Numbered from the stretch's first letter, positions 42,829 to 52,608 are shown. The stretch: DNA of 64,000 nucleotides from Gammaproteobacteria bacterium (GCA_016194635.1 JACQBC010000021.1:62001-126000); one strand, 5' to 3'. Program-made: numbers and translations. The notes: generated from the sequence alone by a model not told the origin.

Positions 42829-43782
42829 GTGACGCTCAAACTCGGTGTGGTAATGGATCCTATTGAGACGATCCATTACGCCAAAGACAGTACCCTCGCC
42901 ATGCTAGTGGAAGCCCAGCGCCGGGGTTATGAACTGTTTTACATGCGGCAAACCGATTTATTCATGCGCGACACCACGCCGATGGCCTCAATGCGGCGCT
43001 TGCGGGTCAAGCTCGACCCCGCGCAGTGGTTTGAATGGGGTGATCCGCAGCGGCAGCCGCTCGCGGAGTTGCAGGTGATCCTGCTGCGCACCGATCCGCC
43101 GGTGGACATGAATTACCTTTATACCACCCACTTGTTGGAGTTAGCCCAAAGCCGGGGGTGTCTGGTGGTGAATCGGCCGCAAAGCCTGCGCGACGCGAAT
43201 GAAAAATTATTCATCTTGCAGTTTCCAGAATGTATTCCACCGACCTTGGTAAGCAGCCAGCCGGAATTACTCCGTGAATTCCTCAGCGCGCAGCATGACA
43301 TCATCCTCAAACCCCTGGATGCCATGGGCGGTCGTTCGATCTTTCGCCTCACCCGCACCGATCCCAATCTGAATGTGGTGTTGGAAACCATGACCCAACT
43401 GGCAACCCGACCGATCATGGCGCAGCGTTATCTACCCGAGGTACGCGCCGGCGATAAACGTATTTTACTCATCGACGGGGAACCGATCCCCTACGCGTTG
43501 GCGCGCATCCCGGCAGTGGGTGAAACCCGCGCCAATTTGGCGGCCGGGGGCCAGGGTAAGGGGGTTGAACTCAGCGCACGGGATCGCTGGATCTGCGCCC
43601 AAGTTTCCCCGCAACTCAAAACCAAGGGCTTGTTATTCGTGGGATTGGATGTGATTGGCGACTACCTAACCGAGATCAATGTCACCAGTCCCACCTGTAT
43701 CCGTGAGTTGGATCATGGGTACGGGCTCAACATCAGTGGCACACTGATGGATGCCATCGAATCACGCTTAAGGAAACCTTAG
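42829..43782 (+). CDS. gshB: Glutathione synthetase
   Basis: 317 residues from a GTG at 42829 (VTLKLGVVMDPIETIHYAKDSTLAML), where family members begin; the frame is open further upstream inside gshA. It adds glycine to gamma-glutamylcysteine. The ATP-grasp fold shows DILKPLDAMGGRSIFRL-type glycine loop (IILKPLDAMGGRS), RYLPEVRAGDKRILLIDGEPIPYALARIP, and the metal-binding end FVGLDVIGDYLTEINVTSPTCIREL. Its stop codon TAG is directly followed by the ATG of apbE. Confidence 0.96.
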   Translation: MTLKLGVVMDPIETIHYAKDSTLAMLVEAQRRGYELFYMRQTDLFMRDTTPMASMRRLRVKLDPAQWFEWGDPQRQPLAELQVILLRTDPPVDMNYLYTTHLLELAQSRGCLVVNRPQSLRDANEKLFILQFPECIPPTLVSSQPELLREFLSAQHDIILKPLDAMGGRSIFRLTRTDPNLNVVLETMTQLATRPIMAQRYLPEVRAGDKRILLIDGEPIPYALARIPAVGETRANLAAGGQGKGVELSARDRWICAQVSPQLKTKGLLFVGLDVIGDYLTEINVTSPTCIRELDHGYGLNISGTLMDAIESRLRKP

Positions 43783-44817
43783 ATGCGCCTCCTGTGCTGC
43801 GCCGTCATCCTGGGCTTAAGCGCCTGTCAACGCCTACCGTCTGCGTCGCACAGTCAGCAAGACTTTACAGCCTTTGGCAGCAGGCTCGAAGTAGAGTTAT
43901 ACGCGGTGGCTAAAAGCCAACAAGCCCGTATCTATCCCGAACTGGGCAAAGACTTGGAATATCTAGATTTCGCGCTACACCCCTGGCATGCAGGCTCCTT
44001 GGGACGCACCAACACCTTAATGGCGGCCGGCGGGGATTTTAGCTCCAATGTCTCGGTCCTGCCGCTGCTGGCCATGTCCAAAACCCTGTCGTTGCAAAGC
44101 AATGAACTATTCAACCCTGCCATCGGCCAGCTTATGGCGCTGTGGGGTTATCATCGCGACACCCCGCCACAAGGACCGCCGCCGGAGGACGCCAAGATCA
44201 AAACCCTGCTCGCCCTCACCCCCTCGATGCGGGATTTCACTATTCAGGGGGTACGGATCCACAATACCAATCCCGCGATTCGATTTGATTTAACCGCAGT
44301 GGCAAAAGGATATACTCTGGAAAAACTTACCGAACACTTACGCGCGATGGGTGTCGCCCATGCGTTGCTCCATACCGCTGATAATTACAAGGCGCTGGGT
44401 CAAGCCGGCACTGTCCCCTGGACAGTTACGCTAACGCCCCCCGGAATTAAAGCGTTACCTCTCACACTGGAATTACACGATAACGACGCCCTCGCCACGG
44501 TGAGTAACCAGGATCGCGCCTACGATTATCAGGGCAAACACTACCATTCGGTTATCGATCCGCGTAACGGCTATCCAGCGGATTACTATACCAGTGTCAG
44601 TGTTCTGCATAGCAATGCCACCGTGGCGGACGCGGCGGCCACGGCCATCTTCATCGCCGGACCCGCCGACTGGCCAAAGATCGCCAAACAGATGGGGGTA
44701 GAGGCTGTATTGCTGATAGACCACCAGGCAAAACTGCAGCTGACGCGCGCGATGTATGCGCGCCTTACGCATCAAAAACCACCCGCCACGGCGCTGGATA
44801 TTATTCCACTCCCGTGA
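43783..44817 (+). CDS. apbE: ApbE-type FAD:protein FMN transferase (lipoprotein)
   Basis: 344 residues. A signal peptide with lipobox LSAC (Cys at residue 15) suggests an inner-membrane lipoprotein facing the periplasm. ApbE motifs are present: DLTAVAKGYTLEKLTEHLRAMGV, and near the end SVIDPRNGYPADYYTSVSVLHSNATVADAAATAIFIAGP. The enzyme attaches FMN covalently to Thr of targets such as NqrB/NqrC and RnfG-like proteins. No such target lies in the window. It starts on the base after the gshB stop. Confidence 0.9.
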   Translation: MRLLCCAVILGLSACQRLPSASHSQQDFTAFGSRLEVELYAVAKSQQARIYPELGKDLEYLDFALHPWHAGSLGRTNTLMAAGGDFSSNVSVLPLLAMSKTLSLQSNELFNPAIGQLMALWGYHRDTPPQGPPPEDAKIKTLLALTPSMRDFTIQGVRIHNTNPAIRFDLTAVAKGYTLEKLTEHLRAMGVAHALLHTADNYKALGQAGTVPWTVTLTPPGIKALPLTLELHDNDALATVSNQDRAYDYQGKHYHSVIDPRNGYPADYYTSVSVLHSNATVADAAATAIFIAGPADWPKIAKQMGVEAVLLIDHQAKLQLTRAMYARLTHQKPPATALDIIPLP

Positions 44818-44931
44818 CACGACCCACCCTTTTGGAACGAGTATTTTGCCGTTTTACTGGGAATGATTAGCGTTATACTATTTAGCACTCGTACAACCCT
44901 TGGATAAACAGCGACCCCGCCCATTCACCGC

Positions 44932-45837
44932 ATGTATTACGCCATCGCACAAACCTATCGTCCTCACGGCTTTGACCGCATGGGCTTGACGATTTTTTTA
45001 GCCTTGGTGTTACACGCCCTGGTAATCCTCGGCATCAGTTTTGCCCCGGCCGATCCCACCCGCCGCGATCTGACCAGCACGATGGAGATCACCTTAGTGG
45101 ATTCCCATGCCAAGCAGGCCCCGGACAAGGCCGACTACCTGGCGCAAGCCAATCAATTGGGAGGCGGGAATGTTGAAGAAAAGGTTCGACCCAGCAGCCC
45201 GTTCGCCAATCCGCTGCCCACCAATGAACAGGGCATTGCCCCGAACAGCGAACTGGCCATGACCCCGCCACCGCTGGTGAAAGCTAAAAAGCAAAAAGAA
45301 TTACTCAGCGCGCAAGAATCGCCCTTTGCGGCGGATAGCACGGAGCATAAACGTGAGGTCAAGGACCAAACCATGAGCGTTACCGCGGCACAATTATTCG
45401 AACGCAGCCGCGAAGTGATCGCCATGACCCGCGCCGAGATCAGCGATCACAATCAGGTATTTCAACAGGCCGAGCAACACAATGGTTATACCGGTGTGAA
45501 CGCTCGTCAGTACCGGTATGCCGCCTACATCGAATCGTGGCGCGATAAAGTCGAGCGAGTAGGGAGTTTGAATTACCCCGAAGAAGCGATCCGCAGTAAC
45601 CTTAACGGTCAATGTTATGTCGAAGTGTTGATCAATGCCGACGGCACGGTGCGTTCGGTTAATGTGCTGCGCTCATCGGGGTACTCGTTATTGGATAGTA
45701 CCGCGCTGCGTATCGTAAAAATGGCCGAACCCTACCCCCCGCTGCCCCCCGAAATTCGCAAGGAGACCGAGGTCTTGCCGATCCGTTTGGAGTGGAATTT
45801 CCGCGTAAAACAGGGCTTACGCACCAGCGTGCGTTAA
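44932..45837 (+). CDS. TonB-family energy transducer
   Basis: 301 residues. A short cytoplasmic tail, one helix at about 17-37 (MGLTIFLALVLHALVILGISFA), a long proline- and charge-rich spacer, then a C-terminal TonB domain: YPEEAIRSNLNGQCYVEVLINADGTVRSVNVLRSSGYSLLDSTALRIVKMAEPYPPLPPEIRKETEVLPIRLEWNF. The last part fits TonB proteins that reach across the periplasm to outer-membrane receptors. No exbB/exbD nearby. It lies between apbE and yqgE, transcribed in the same direction. Confidence 0.88.
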   Translation: MYYAIAQTYRPHGFDRMGLTIFLALVLHALVILGISFAPADPTRRDLTSTMEITLVDSHAKQAPDKADYLAQANQLGGGNVEEKVRPSSPFANPLPTNEQGIAPNSELAMTPPPLVKAKKQKELLSAQESPFAADSTEHKREVKDQTMSVTAAQLFERSREVIAMTRAEISDHNQVFQQAEQHNGYTGVNARQYRYAAYIESWRDKVERVGSLNYPEEAIRSNLNGQCYVEVLINADGTVRSVNVLRSSGYSLLDSTALRIVKMAEPYPPLPPEIRKETEVLPIRLEWNFRVKQGLRTSVR

Positions 45838-45866
45838 TCCAAATGCAACCGCCGCGGTTAACCTAG

Positions 45867-46430
45867 ATGCTGCCTACCACCTTGCTTACCAATCATTTTC
45901 TGATCGCGATGCCGGCGCTCGCCGATCCCAATTTTCATCACACCGTAACCTATTTATGTGAACACAACAGTGACGGCGCCATGGGGGTGGTGATCAACCG
46001 GCCATTGGACTTAACCTTTGGGGTATTGCTCGAACACCTTGAAATCACCGGCACACTGGAGAGCGTAAAATCCATTCCTATCTACCAAGGCGGTCCGGTA
46101 CAAACCGAACACGGCTTTGTGTTACACGAAGGGGAGGCACACTGGCACAGCAGTTTACACGTCACAGACACGATCGCCTTAACCGCCTCGCAAGACATCA
46201 TCGAGGCCATTGCCCGAGGTAAGGGACCACGGCGTTTCCTGATCGTCTTGGGTTATGCCGGCTGGGGCAAAGGCCAATTGGAACAAGAACTGGTGGACAA
46301 CGCCTGGCTCAGTGGCCCAGCCGATCCCGCGATTATTTTTACCACCCCCGAGGCCCAACGCTGGAGTGCCGCCGCGGCATTGTTGGGGGTGGAAATTGGC
46401 TTACTCTCACCCGACACCGGTCACGCGTGA
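45867..46430 (+). CDS. yqgE: YqgE/AlgH-family protein
   Basis: 187 residues of the conserved DUF179 fold: LTNHFLIAMPALADPNFHHTVTYLCEHNSDGAMGVVINRPLDLTFGVLLEHL, then GGPVQTEHGFVLH, RRFLIVLGYAGWGKGQLEQELVDNAWL. AlgH/YqgE has no settled biochemical role; in Pseudomonas AlgH affects alginate and other stress genes. It is always next to ruvX in gammaproteobacteria, as here, with a GTGA overlap between stop and next start. Confidence 0.93.
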   Translation: MLPTTLLTNHFLIAMPALADPNFHHTVTYLCEHNSDGAMGVVINRPLDLTFGVLLEHLEITGTLESVKSIPIYQGGPVQTEHGFVLHEGEAHWHSSLHVTDTIALTASQDIIEAIARGKGPRRFLIVLGYAGWGKGQLEQELVDNAWLSGPADPAIIFTTPEAQRWSAAAALLGVEIGLLSPDTGHA

Positions 46431-46861
46431 GTGCGCACCGGACCGTCTTGTGTTTCGACTACGGCTGCAAACGCATTGGTGTCGCGGTTGGACAGGAACT
46501 GACCCGCACTGCCCGTGGTTTAGTGACCCTCAGCCAGACGCGTCAACCGCCGTGGGATAAAATCGCGGCATTAATCCGTGACTGGCGACCGCAGATACTG
46601 GTCGTGGGGTTGCCCGTGAATATGGACGGTAGCGAACATAGCCTCATGCACACCGTCAGGGATTTTGGGGAACAGCTCAAAACACGTTACAATCTCCCGG
46701 TCGAATGGATCGATGAGCGTTTGAGTTCACGCGCGGCCGAAGCGCTCCTGGCCGAGCAGGTCCCATCCCGCCATCGCGCCCAGCATAAACAGGATATCGA
46801 TAAACTTGCCGCCGCTATCATCTTGCAAACCTGGCTTCAGCAGCAGCCCTCAGCCCCCTAA
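46427..46861 (+). CDS. ruvX: Holliday-junction resolvase-like protein RuvX (YqgF)
   Basis: 144 residues from a GTG start at 46427 overlapping the yqgE stop. RNase H-like fold: VLCFDYGCKRIGVAVGQELTRTARGLVTL carries the first acidic residue, PQILVVGLPVNMDGSEH the second strand, and VEWIDERLSSRAAEALL the Asp-Glu pair near the end. It takes part in 16S rRNA 5'-end maturation and possibly DNA repair. The pyrR gene begins 10 bp later. Confidence 0.93.
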   Translation: MSAHRTVLCFDYGCKRIGVAVGQELTRTARGLVTLSQTRQPPWDKIAALIRDWRPQILVVGLPVNMDGSEHSLMHTVRDFGEQLKTRYNLPVEWIDERLSSRAAEALLAEQVPSRHRAQHKQDIDKLAAAIILQTWLQQQPSAP

Positions 46862-46870
46862 GGTGGCCGC

Positions 46871-47377
46871 ATGAATTCCTTACCCCAACCCACCGTCCTG
46901 CTTGAGGCAATGACGCGTAACCTGCAACATTTGTTAGCGCAACGGCGCATCACCGAGATATATATGATCGGCATCCATACCGGCGGTGTCTGGATCGCGC
47001 AGGCCCTGCACCAGGGCTTGAAACTGTCCACCCCCTTGGGAATGCTTAATATTACGTTTTACCGCGATGATTTCACCAATTTAGGCATGCACCCCCAAGT
47101 TACTCCGTCCAATTTACCGTTTAACGTGGATGATAAACACATTGTGTTGGTGGATGACGTACTACATACCGGCCGAACCATCCGCGCCGCCATGAACGAG
47201 CTGTTCGATTACGGCCGCCCCGCCTCGATTATCCTGGCTTGTTTGGTCGAACGCAGCGGTCGGGAATTACCGGTTTGCGCCGATATCGTCGGTACCCATC
47301 TGGACTTACCCCCGCAACAACACGTTAAACTAAATGGCCCTGCGCCCTTGGATTTAAAACTCCAGGAGGTGACGTGA
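46871..47377 (+). CDS. pyrR: PyrR bifunctional protein / uracil phosphoribosyltransferase
   Basis: 168 residues. The PRPP-binding motif is [27 protein letters not shown]; upstream come [15 protein letters not shown] and [10 protein letters not shown]. In Gram-positive bacteria PyrR attenuates the pyr operon by RNA binding; in Pseudomonas-type genomes pyrR lies before pyrB, as here, and acts in pyrimidine control less directly. No pyr attenuator hairpin was identified. Its TGA overlaps the pyrB GTG. Confidence 0.93.
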   Translation: MNSLPQPTVLLEAMTRNLQHLLAQRRITEIYMIGIHTGGVWIAQALHQGLKLSTPLGMLNITFYRDDFTNLGMHPQVTPSNLPFNVDDKHIVLVDDVLHTGRTIRAAMNELFDYGRPASIILACLVERSGRELPVCADIVGTHLDLPPQQHVKLNGPAPLDLKLQEVT

Positions 47378-48345
47378 GACAACGGGATATTCAATTCGAT
47401 GCGTCGGGTCAGTTGCGGCATTTTCTGACCATCGAAGGACTTCCCCGTCAAACCCTCATCGATATCCTCGATAGCGCCGAAAATTTCGCAACCGTAACCG
47501 AACAAACCGTCAAGAAAGTCCCGCTGCTGCGCGGCAAGACCATTGTTAATCTGTTTTTTGAACCCAGCACCCGCACCCGCACCACGTTTGAAGTCGCCGC
47601 TAAACGCTTGTCCGCCGATGTGCTCAATATCAATATCAACACATCGTCGACCACCAAGGGCGAAAGCCTGCTCGATATGTTGCATAACTTCGAGGCCATG
47701 CACTGCGATATGTTCGTGGTACGGCACGATCAAAGCGGCGCGGCGCATTTTATCGCCCAACACGTCGCACCCCACATCAGCGTGATCAATGCCGGTGATG
47801 GGCGGCATGCGCACCCGACCCAGGGCATGCTCGATATGTTTACCATCCGCCGCCATAAAAAGTCCTTTAATCGCCTGGTGGTGGCCATCGTCGGTGATAT
47901 CTTGCATTCGCGCGTGGCGCGTTCCGAAATCCACGCCTTGAATATTTTGGGTGTACCGGAGATCCGGGTCATCGCGCCGCAAACCTTGATCCCGCGCAAT
48001 GCGGAAAACCTCGGTGTGCATGTCTACCATGACTTACGCGAAGGGCTGTACGGCGCCGATGTCATCATGACGCTGCGCTTACAACGCGAACGCATGCAGG
48101 GCGCGTTATTACCCTCCGAGGGCGAGTACTTCCGGCGTTATGGATTGAGCGAAAAAACCTTGGCGATGGCCAAGTCCGACGCCATCGTATTACACCCCGG
48201 ACCGATCAATCGCGGCGTGGAGATCGCCTCCAGTGTCGCCGATGGGATGCAATCGGTGATCCTCGAACAGGTCAGCCACGGTATCGCGATCCGCATGGCG
48301 ATCATGTCGATGGTACTGGGCCGCAAACCGGACAAAGAGGACTAA
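47374..48345 (+). CDS. pyrB: Aspartate carbamoyltransferase catalytic subunit
   Basis: 323 residues from a GTG at 47374 with AGGAGGT upstream. It condenses carbamoyl phosphate and aspartate. Signature [19 protein letters not shown] binds carbamoyl phosphate; [12 protein letters not shown] and the [25 protein letters not shown] end are also typical. No pyrI regulatory gene follows; instead an inactive dihydroorotase homologue lies next to it, as in Pseudomonas, where the two form a dodecamer. Confidence 0.96.
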   Translation: MRQRDIQFDASGQLRHFLTIEGLPRQTLIDILDSAENFATVTEQTVKKVPLLRGKTIVNLFFEPSTRTRTTFEVAAKRLSADVLNININTSSTTKGESLLDMLHNFEAMHCDMFVVRHDQSGAAHFIAQHVAPHISVINAGDGRHAHPTQGMLDMFTIRRHKKSFNRLVVAIVGDILHSRVARSEIHALNILGVPEIRVIAPQTLIPRNAENLGVHVYHDLREGLYGADVIMTLRLQRERMQGALLPSEGEYFRRYGLSEKTLAMAKSDAIVLHPGPINRGVEIASSVADGMQSVILEQVSHGIAIRMAIMSMVLGRKPDKED

Positions 48346-48350
48346 GCGCG

Positions 48351-49631
48351 GTGCGTATTCTTATCCAAAACGGGCAGGTCATCGACCCGCTACAGGAACT
48401 CGATACCCTGGCCGATGTATTTATCGCCGACGGCCGGATCGCCGCCATCGGAACCAAGCCTGACGGTTTCGTCGCTGAACAGACCATCGACGCGCGCCAG
48501 CAAATCGTCTGCCCGGGTTTTGTCGACCTGTGCGCGCGGCTGCGCGAGCCCGGCAACGAACACAAGGCGAGCATCGCCAGTGAAACCCGCGCCGCCGCGG
48601 CCGGCGGCGTCACCACGCTGTGTGTGCCGCCGGACACGCAGCCGGTGATCGACACACCGGCGGTGATCGAACTGATCCATCAACGCGCCGAACAAATACG
48701 CGCCTGTCGCGTCTTACCCATAGGTGCTTTAACCCGTGGCTTGGCCGGTGAACACCTCAGTGAGATGGCGCGGTTAAAAAGCGCTGGTTGCGTGGCTGTC
48801 AGCAACGCCCAGCAACCGTTTAATAACACCAATGTCATGCGCCGCGCCTTGGAATACGCCGCGAATAATAATCTCACTGTATTCGTACACGCCGACGATA
48901 GCGGGTTGAGTAAACACGGGTGCGTACACGAAGGGGTGGTAAGCACGCGCCTGGGCCTGCCGGGCCTCCCCGAGGCGGCGGAAACCCTGGCGGTGTCGGC
49001 CTATCTGATGTTGATCGAACAAACCGGCGCGCGGGTGCATTTTTGCCGGCTCTCCACCGCGCGCGCAATCCAAATGATCAACCGCGCCAAATACGACGGT
49101 CACGCCATCAGCTCCGATGTCGCCGCCCATCAATTGCATTTAACGGAGTTGGATATCGGCTTTTTTGACAGTAATTGTCACCTGCGTCCGCCATTACGCA
49201 GCCAACGCGATCGTGACGGTCTGCGCGACGCGGTTAGCAAGGGTCGGATTGAAGCCATTTGCTCGGACCATCAACCGCACGATGTTGACGCCAAGCTAGC
49301 GCCCTTTTGCCAAACCGAACCCGGTATCAGCGCCTTGGAAACCTTGTTGCCGCTGAGCTTGCGGCTGGTGGAAGACCACCTGCTGAGCATGAAAGACCTG
49401 CTGCGCCGTTTGAGCAGCGCCCCGGCGCGGATCCTCGGTATTGACGCCGGCCACCTGCGGGTGGGCGCGCGCGCGGACATCTGTATCTTTGATCCAGAAC
49501 GTCTTTGGACCCTCACTGACAAAACCCTGCACAGCCGCGGCCACAACACCCCGTTTTTAAATTGGGAACTCAAGGGCCGTGTCACCACCACCCTACTCGA
49601 TGGCCAGCCGGTGTTTGAATTACCCCCATGA
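48351..49631 (+). CDS. pyrC': Dihydroorotase-like protein PyrC' (probably non-catalytic)
   Basis: 426 residues from a GTG at 48351. Amidohydrolase fold, type I DHOase-like: CPGFVDLCARLREPGNEHKASIASETRAAAAGGVTTLCVPPDTQP, FVHADDSGLSKHGCVHEGVVSTRLGLPGLPEAAE, HFCRLSTARAIQMI and ICSDHQPHD. The metal-binding D-x-H-x-H-LR motif is replaced by DLCARLR, so both metal histidines are lost. This matches PyrC' of Pseudomonas, which is inactive and needed for assembly of aspartate carbamoyltransferase. An active PyrC must be encoded elsewhere. Confidence 0.93.
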   Translation: MRILIQNGQVIDPLQELDTLADVFIADGRIAAIGTKPDGFVAEQTIDARQQIVCPGFVDLCARLREPGNEHKASIASETRAAAAGGVTTLCVPPDTQPVIDTPAVIELIHQRAEQIRACRVLPIGALTRGLAGEHLSEMARLKSAGCVAVSNAQQPFNNTNVMRRALEYAANNNLTVFVHADDSGLSKHGCVHEGVVSTRLGLPGLPEAAETLAVSAYLMLIEQTGARVHFCRLSTARAIQMINRAKYDGHAISSDVAAHQLHLTELDIGFFDSNCHLRPPLRSQRDRDGLRDAVSKGRIEAICSDHQPHDVDAKLAPFCQTEPGISALETLLPLSLRLVEDHLLSMKDLLRRLSSAPARILGIDAGHLRVGARADICIFDPERLWTLTDKTLHSRGHNTPFLNWELKGRVTTTLLDGQPVFELPP

Positions 49632-50509
49632 ATCGCAAACCCCACCGTAATACCATCGTGGTAGAAGGCGCGCCGGTTCTTGCTCACACTGGCCATGCCG
49701 GAGCGCAACACATTATCCGCCTACACGCGCCACAGATCGCGCAACGCGCCCTGCCTGGTAGTTTCGTCCACCTGCAATGTGATCCGTACCTGCCGATGCG
49801 CCGGCCAATCTCCATAATGCGGGTCGATGCCAAGGCCGGTTGGGTGGAATTTTTATACAAGGTGGTAGGCCACGGCACACAATTGTTATCGCAGCGCAAA
49901 ATCGGTGAATCGCTCAGCCTGCTCGGACCGATCGGTGTGCCTTTTATATTACACGCCGAACGGCCACGGCCCTTGTTGATTGGCGGGGGTGTTGGCATAC
50001 CACCGATGGTATTTATGGCTGATCATATCCGCCTTCACCACCCCGGCTTCAAACCCTTGGTGATCATGGGATCAGAAGTGCCGTTTCCATTTCAAACCCA
50101 GCCTTCCAAAATCATGCTGCCGGGTATACCCGACGGGGTTATCGCCTGCATGCCTTTATTAGAAGACTGGGGGATCGCCTCACGCTTGGCAAGTTTACAG
50201 GCGTATCCGGGTTGTTTCGACGGCTATGTGACCGAGCTGGCGCGCGCCTGGTTAAACACACTCGATCCCAGCCAACGGCAACAAGTGGAAATTTATAGCT
50301 GCGGTCCACAGCCGATGCTGGCCGCCGTGGCTAAACTCGCCGCTGAATTTGCCTTGCCCTGTCAGGTCTCGCTGGAGGAATACATGGCCTGCGCGGTCGG
50401 CGGTTGTGCCGGTTGCACCGTAAAAATCCAAACCCCCGAGGGCCCCTACATGAAACGCGTTTGTGTCGATGGACCGGTGTTTGATGCGTATCAGGTATTT
50501 GGTAACTGA
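49628..50509 (+). CDS. Dihydroorotate dehydrogenase electron-transfer subunit (PyrK-like)
   Basis: 293 residues, ATGA overlap with pyrC'. FAD-binding segment RRPISIM, an NAD(P)H-binding GGGVGIPPMVFMADHI, and the C-terminal 2Fe-2S cysteine cluster CAVGGCAGCTVKIQTPEGPYMKRVCVDGPVF with C-x4-C-x2-C-x15-C spacing. In class 1B dihydroorotate dehydrogenases this subunit pairs with PyrD; no pyrD lies in the window, so the partner may be elsewhere or be a different oxidoreductase. The end of the gene lies 20 bp from repeat copy 2. Confidence 0.9.
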   Translation: MNRKPHRNTIVVEGAPVLAHTGHAGAQHIIRLHAPQIAQRALPGSFVHLQCDPYLPMRRPISIMRVDAKAGWVEFLYKVVGHGTQLLSQRKIGESLSLLGPIGVPFILHAERPRPLLIGGGVGIPPMVFMADHIRLHHPGFKPLVIMGSEVPFPFQTQPSKIMLPGIPDGVIACMPLLEDWGIASRLASLQAYPGCFDGYVTELARAWLNTLDPSQRQQVEIYSCGPQPMLAAVAKLAAEFALPCQVSLEEYMACAVGGCAGCTVKIQTPEGPYMKRVCVDGPVFDAYQVFGN

Positions 50510-50528
50510 CACCGCGATGATTAAGCAG

Positions 50529-50643
50529 ATGTTAGTGGTTGTTGGGGTTTCCTGTTTAGGTGGCTCGCTGTAAATACTTCCCTGTACATCGTCCCTGCGA
50601 CCGACGGTCACCCAAACAGGAAACCCCAACAACCACCAACACC
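50529..50643 (-). repeat. Long-arm palindromic element, copy 2 (GGA-hairpin core on minus strand)
   Basis: Complementary arms at about 50531-50562 and 50609-50640 (GTTAGTGGTTGTTGGGG... against ...CCCCAACAACCACCAAC), two A/G differences in 32. On the minus strand the core shows TAC-AGGGAA-GTA (plus 50575-50586) and GTC-GCAGG-GAC (plus 50591-50601), the same hairpins as copy 1. It lies between convergent genes, at the 3' end of the HD-GYP gene, where it could act as a terminator for both. In the two mismatched arm positions, minus-strand RNA would form G-U pairs. Confidence 0.75.
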
Positions 50644-52608
50644 TCAGATATGTTTGTATTGCTCATAGATCACCAGCAGCTTCGGCAATACCGCTTCCAT
50701 GGCGAGTAACACATCCGGATCAAAATGTTTACCGCTTTCGGAGCGCATCAACCCCAAGGCTTTTTCGACCGGCCAGGCTTCTTTATACGGACGTTTTGAG
50801 GTTAACGCGTCAAACACATCGGCCACCGCGACGATACGCGCCGCCAGCGGGATATTATCCCCGCTGAGCCCGCGCGGATAACCACTGCCGTTGAACTTCT
50901 CGTGGTGCCCCTCGGCAATATCGATACCGACGGTAAATACACTCAAGCCCGCCGCGTTAACCTGGCCTTCGCAACGCCGCAACACCTGCCCACCAATGGT
51001 GGGATGCAGCTGCATTAGATTAAATTCATCTTCGCTAAGCTTACCGGGTTTGAGTAAGATGGCATCGGCCACGCCGACCTTGCCGATATCGTGCATCGGC
51101 GCGAATTGAAAAACATCACGGACATATTGCGGGGTGATCAGCGGCCGGTATTTATCCTGATCCGCCAGCGCCTCAGCGATCAACGCCGAATAACGGCTCA
51201 TCCGGAATAGATGATCGCCGGTTTCCGGATCCCGGCTCTCCGCTAATTTGGCCAGACCCTCGATAGCGGAGACCACCAAACTTTCCATGCCAACCGTCTT
51301 CTCAAAACTATTGCCGATCTGCGTGGCAATATTGCCGAGAAACTCCAGATGATCTTTGTTATATGCGTGTTGATCACTGGAGGCAAACACCAGGATCGCA
51401 CCTTCCATGCGTTTGCCGCCTAAGGGCATCAGCACCACGGAATGTAACTGGTTCTGTTGGAGACGGAGTAAAAATGGAATCGAGGCCCAGGGCAGTGGGT
51501 CGGCCGCCGCGCTGGTTAGATATAACGGGGTTTTATCCGCCAATGATTTTTCAAACAAGGGATCTGAAAAACAAAACTCTTCGCGTTGTGTAATCGTGAT
51601 CGGCTGCCGGGCATAATAGCGATCCAATATATAGGCATTGCTAGCCGGCGAGTGGCGCAATAATCCAACCCACTGCAAGGGCAGGAACTGCGGGAATTCC
51701 TCAAAAGCAAAACGCAGGGTCTCGTCAAGGTTGGTTGCCTGTCCGATACGATCGGTAAGTCGGAACAACGCCGACAAGCGTTGGGTTAATTGATTAAAAC
51801 TCTGGGTCATGACGCCGATTTCGTTGGCGTGCGCGACAGGAACTTTATAGGCTAAATCACCACGGGCGACACGCATGAACCCGGCAACCGTGAGATCGAT
51901 CGGTCTAAAAACCTGCCGGTATAATATAAACACAATGGTAATATTGATCAGCAACATCACCACAATGGAAATTTTATTCAGCCATTCTATCTTGGCTTGT
52001 TTTGCTTCCATCATTTCCCGGAAGACGATACTGAGTTGGCCGGTACTATCATTCAACCAGCGCTGTTGGTCTAAAATATAATGCGCAGCATATTCCAACC
52101 GCGGCTCGCTGCGATTTGGCCCCAACGCGGAATCCAATTCTTGCTTAAACCGTTTCCAGAGGCTAAAGGTGCTTGCCAGCTCCTTCTGGGCGGATTCATC
52201 CCAACTACAATAAATCATTACCTTTGTATCCGCGGATAACTGTCCTGTCGCAGTACTGGGTTGCGCGTGGCGGTCGACAAGACTACTTAAATCAGCTGGA
52301 ATGGCACAGTTCTGCAGCGATTGAATAATATGATCGAACTTGCCAACTTGTTGTTGTAAATCCGCGTGGTATAACCCAAGGTCGCGCGTGTAAGTCACAT
52401 AATCACGCGGAGCGAATTTGACATAACCCACGCTCTGACTCACCATGGTCTGGGCAATCAAGCGTAACTGACCGGTTAAACTTAGAATCAAATAATCGTG
52501 TTGGCGTAGTTGTAATAGATACACCGTGGTGCTCACCACGGCCAACAACACCGCCATTTGCACCAACAAAATCGATAAGATCTGAAATTTTATCGAACCT
52601 GCGCGCAT
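50644..52608 (-). CDS. HD-GYP domain c-di-GMP phosphodiesterase with HAMP sensor
   Basis: 654 residues. One helix near residues 9-30, a helical periplasmic sensor, a second helix at about 208-230 (ISIVVMLLINITIVFILYRQVF), a HAMP domain and a GAF-like region lead to an HD-GYP domain (about 470-650) with DHLFRMSRYS, MHDIGKVGVADAILLKPG and HHEKFNGSGYPRGLSGDNIP. All metal and catalytic residues (HD, HHE, GYP) are present. It should hydrolyse c-di-GMP to pGpG or GMP, lowering c-di-GMP, which fits with the twitching system nearby. It ends against repeat copy 2. Confidence 0.92.
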   Translation of the reverse strand: MRAGSIKFQILSILLVQMAVLLAVVSTTVYLLQLRQHDYLILSLTGQLRLIAQTMVSQSVGYVKFAPRDYVTYTRDLGLYHADLQQQVGKFDHIIQSLQNCAIPADLSSLVDRHAQPSTATGQLSADTKVMIYCSWDESAQKELASTFSLWKRFKQELDSALGPNRSEPRLEYAAHYILDQQRWLNDSTGQLSIVFREMMEAKQAKIEWLNKISIVVMLLINITIVFILYRQVFRPIDLTVAGFMRVARGDLAYKVPVAHANEIGVMTQSFNQLTQRLSALFRLTDRIGQATNLDETLRFAFEEFPQFLPLQWVGLLRHSPASNAYILDRYYARQPITITQREEFCFSDPLFEKSLADKTPLYLTSAAADPLPWASIPFLLRLQQNQLHSVVLMPLGGKRMEGAILVFASSDQHAYNKDHLEFLGNIATQIGNSFEKTVGMESLVVSAIEGLAKLAESRDPETGDHLFRMSRYSALIAEALADQDKYRPLITPQYVRDVFQFAPMHDIGKVGVADAILLKPGKLSEDEFNLMQLHPTIGGQVLRRCEGQVNAAGLSVFTVGIDIAEGHHEKFNGSGYPRGLSGDNIPLAARIVAVADVFDALTSKRPYKEAWPVEKALGLMRSESGKHFDPDVLLAMEAVLPKLLVIYEQYKHI

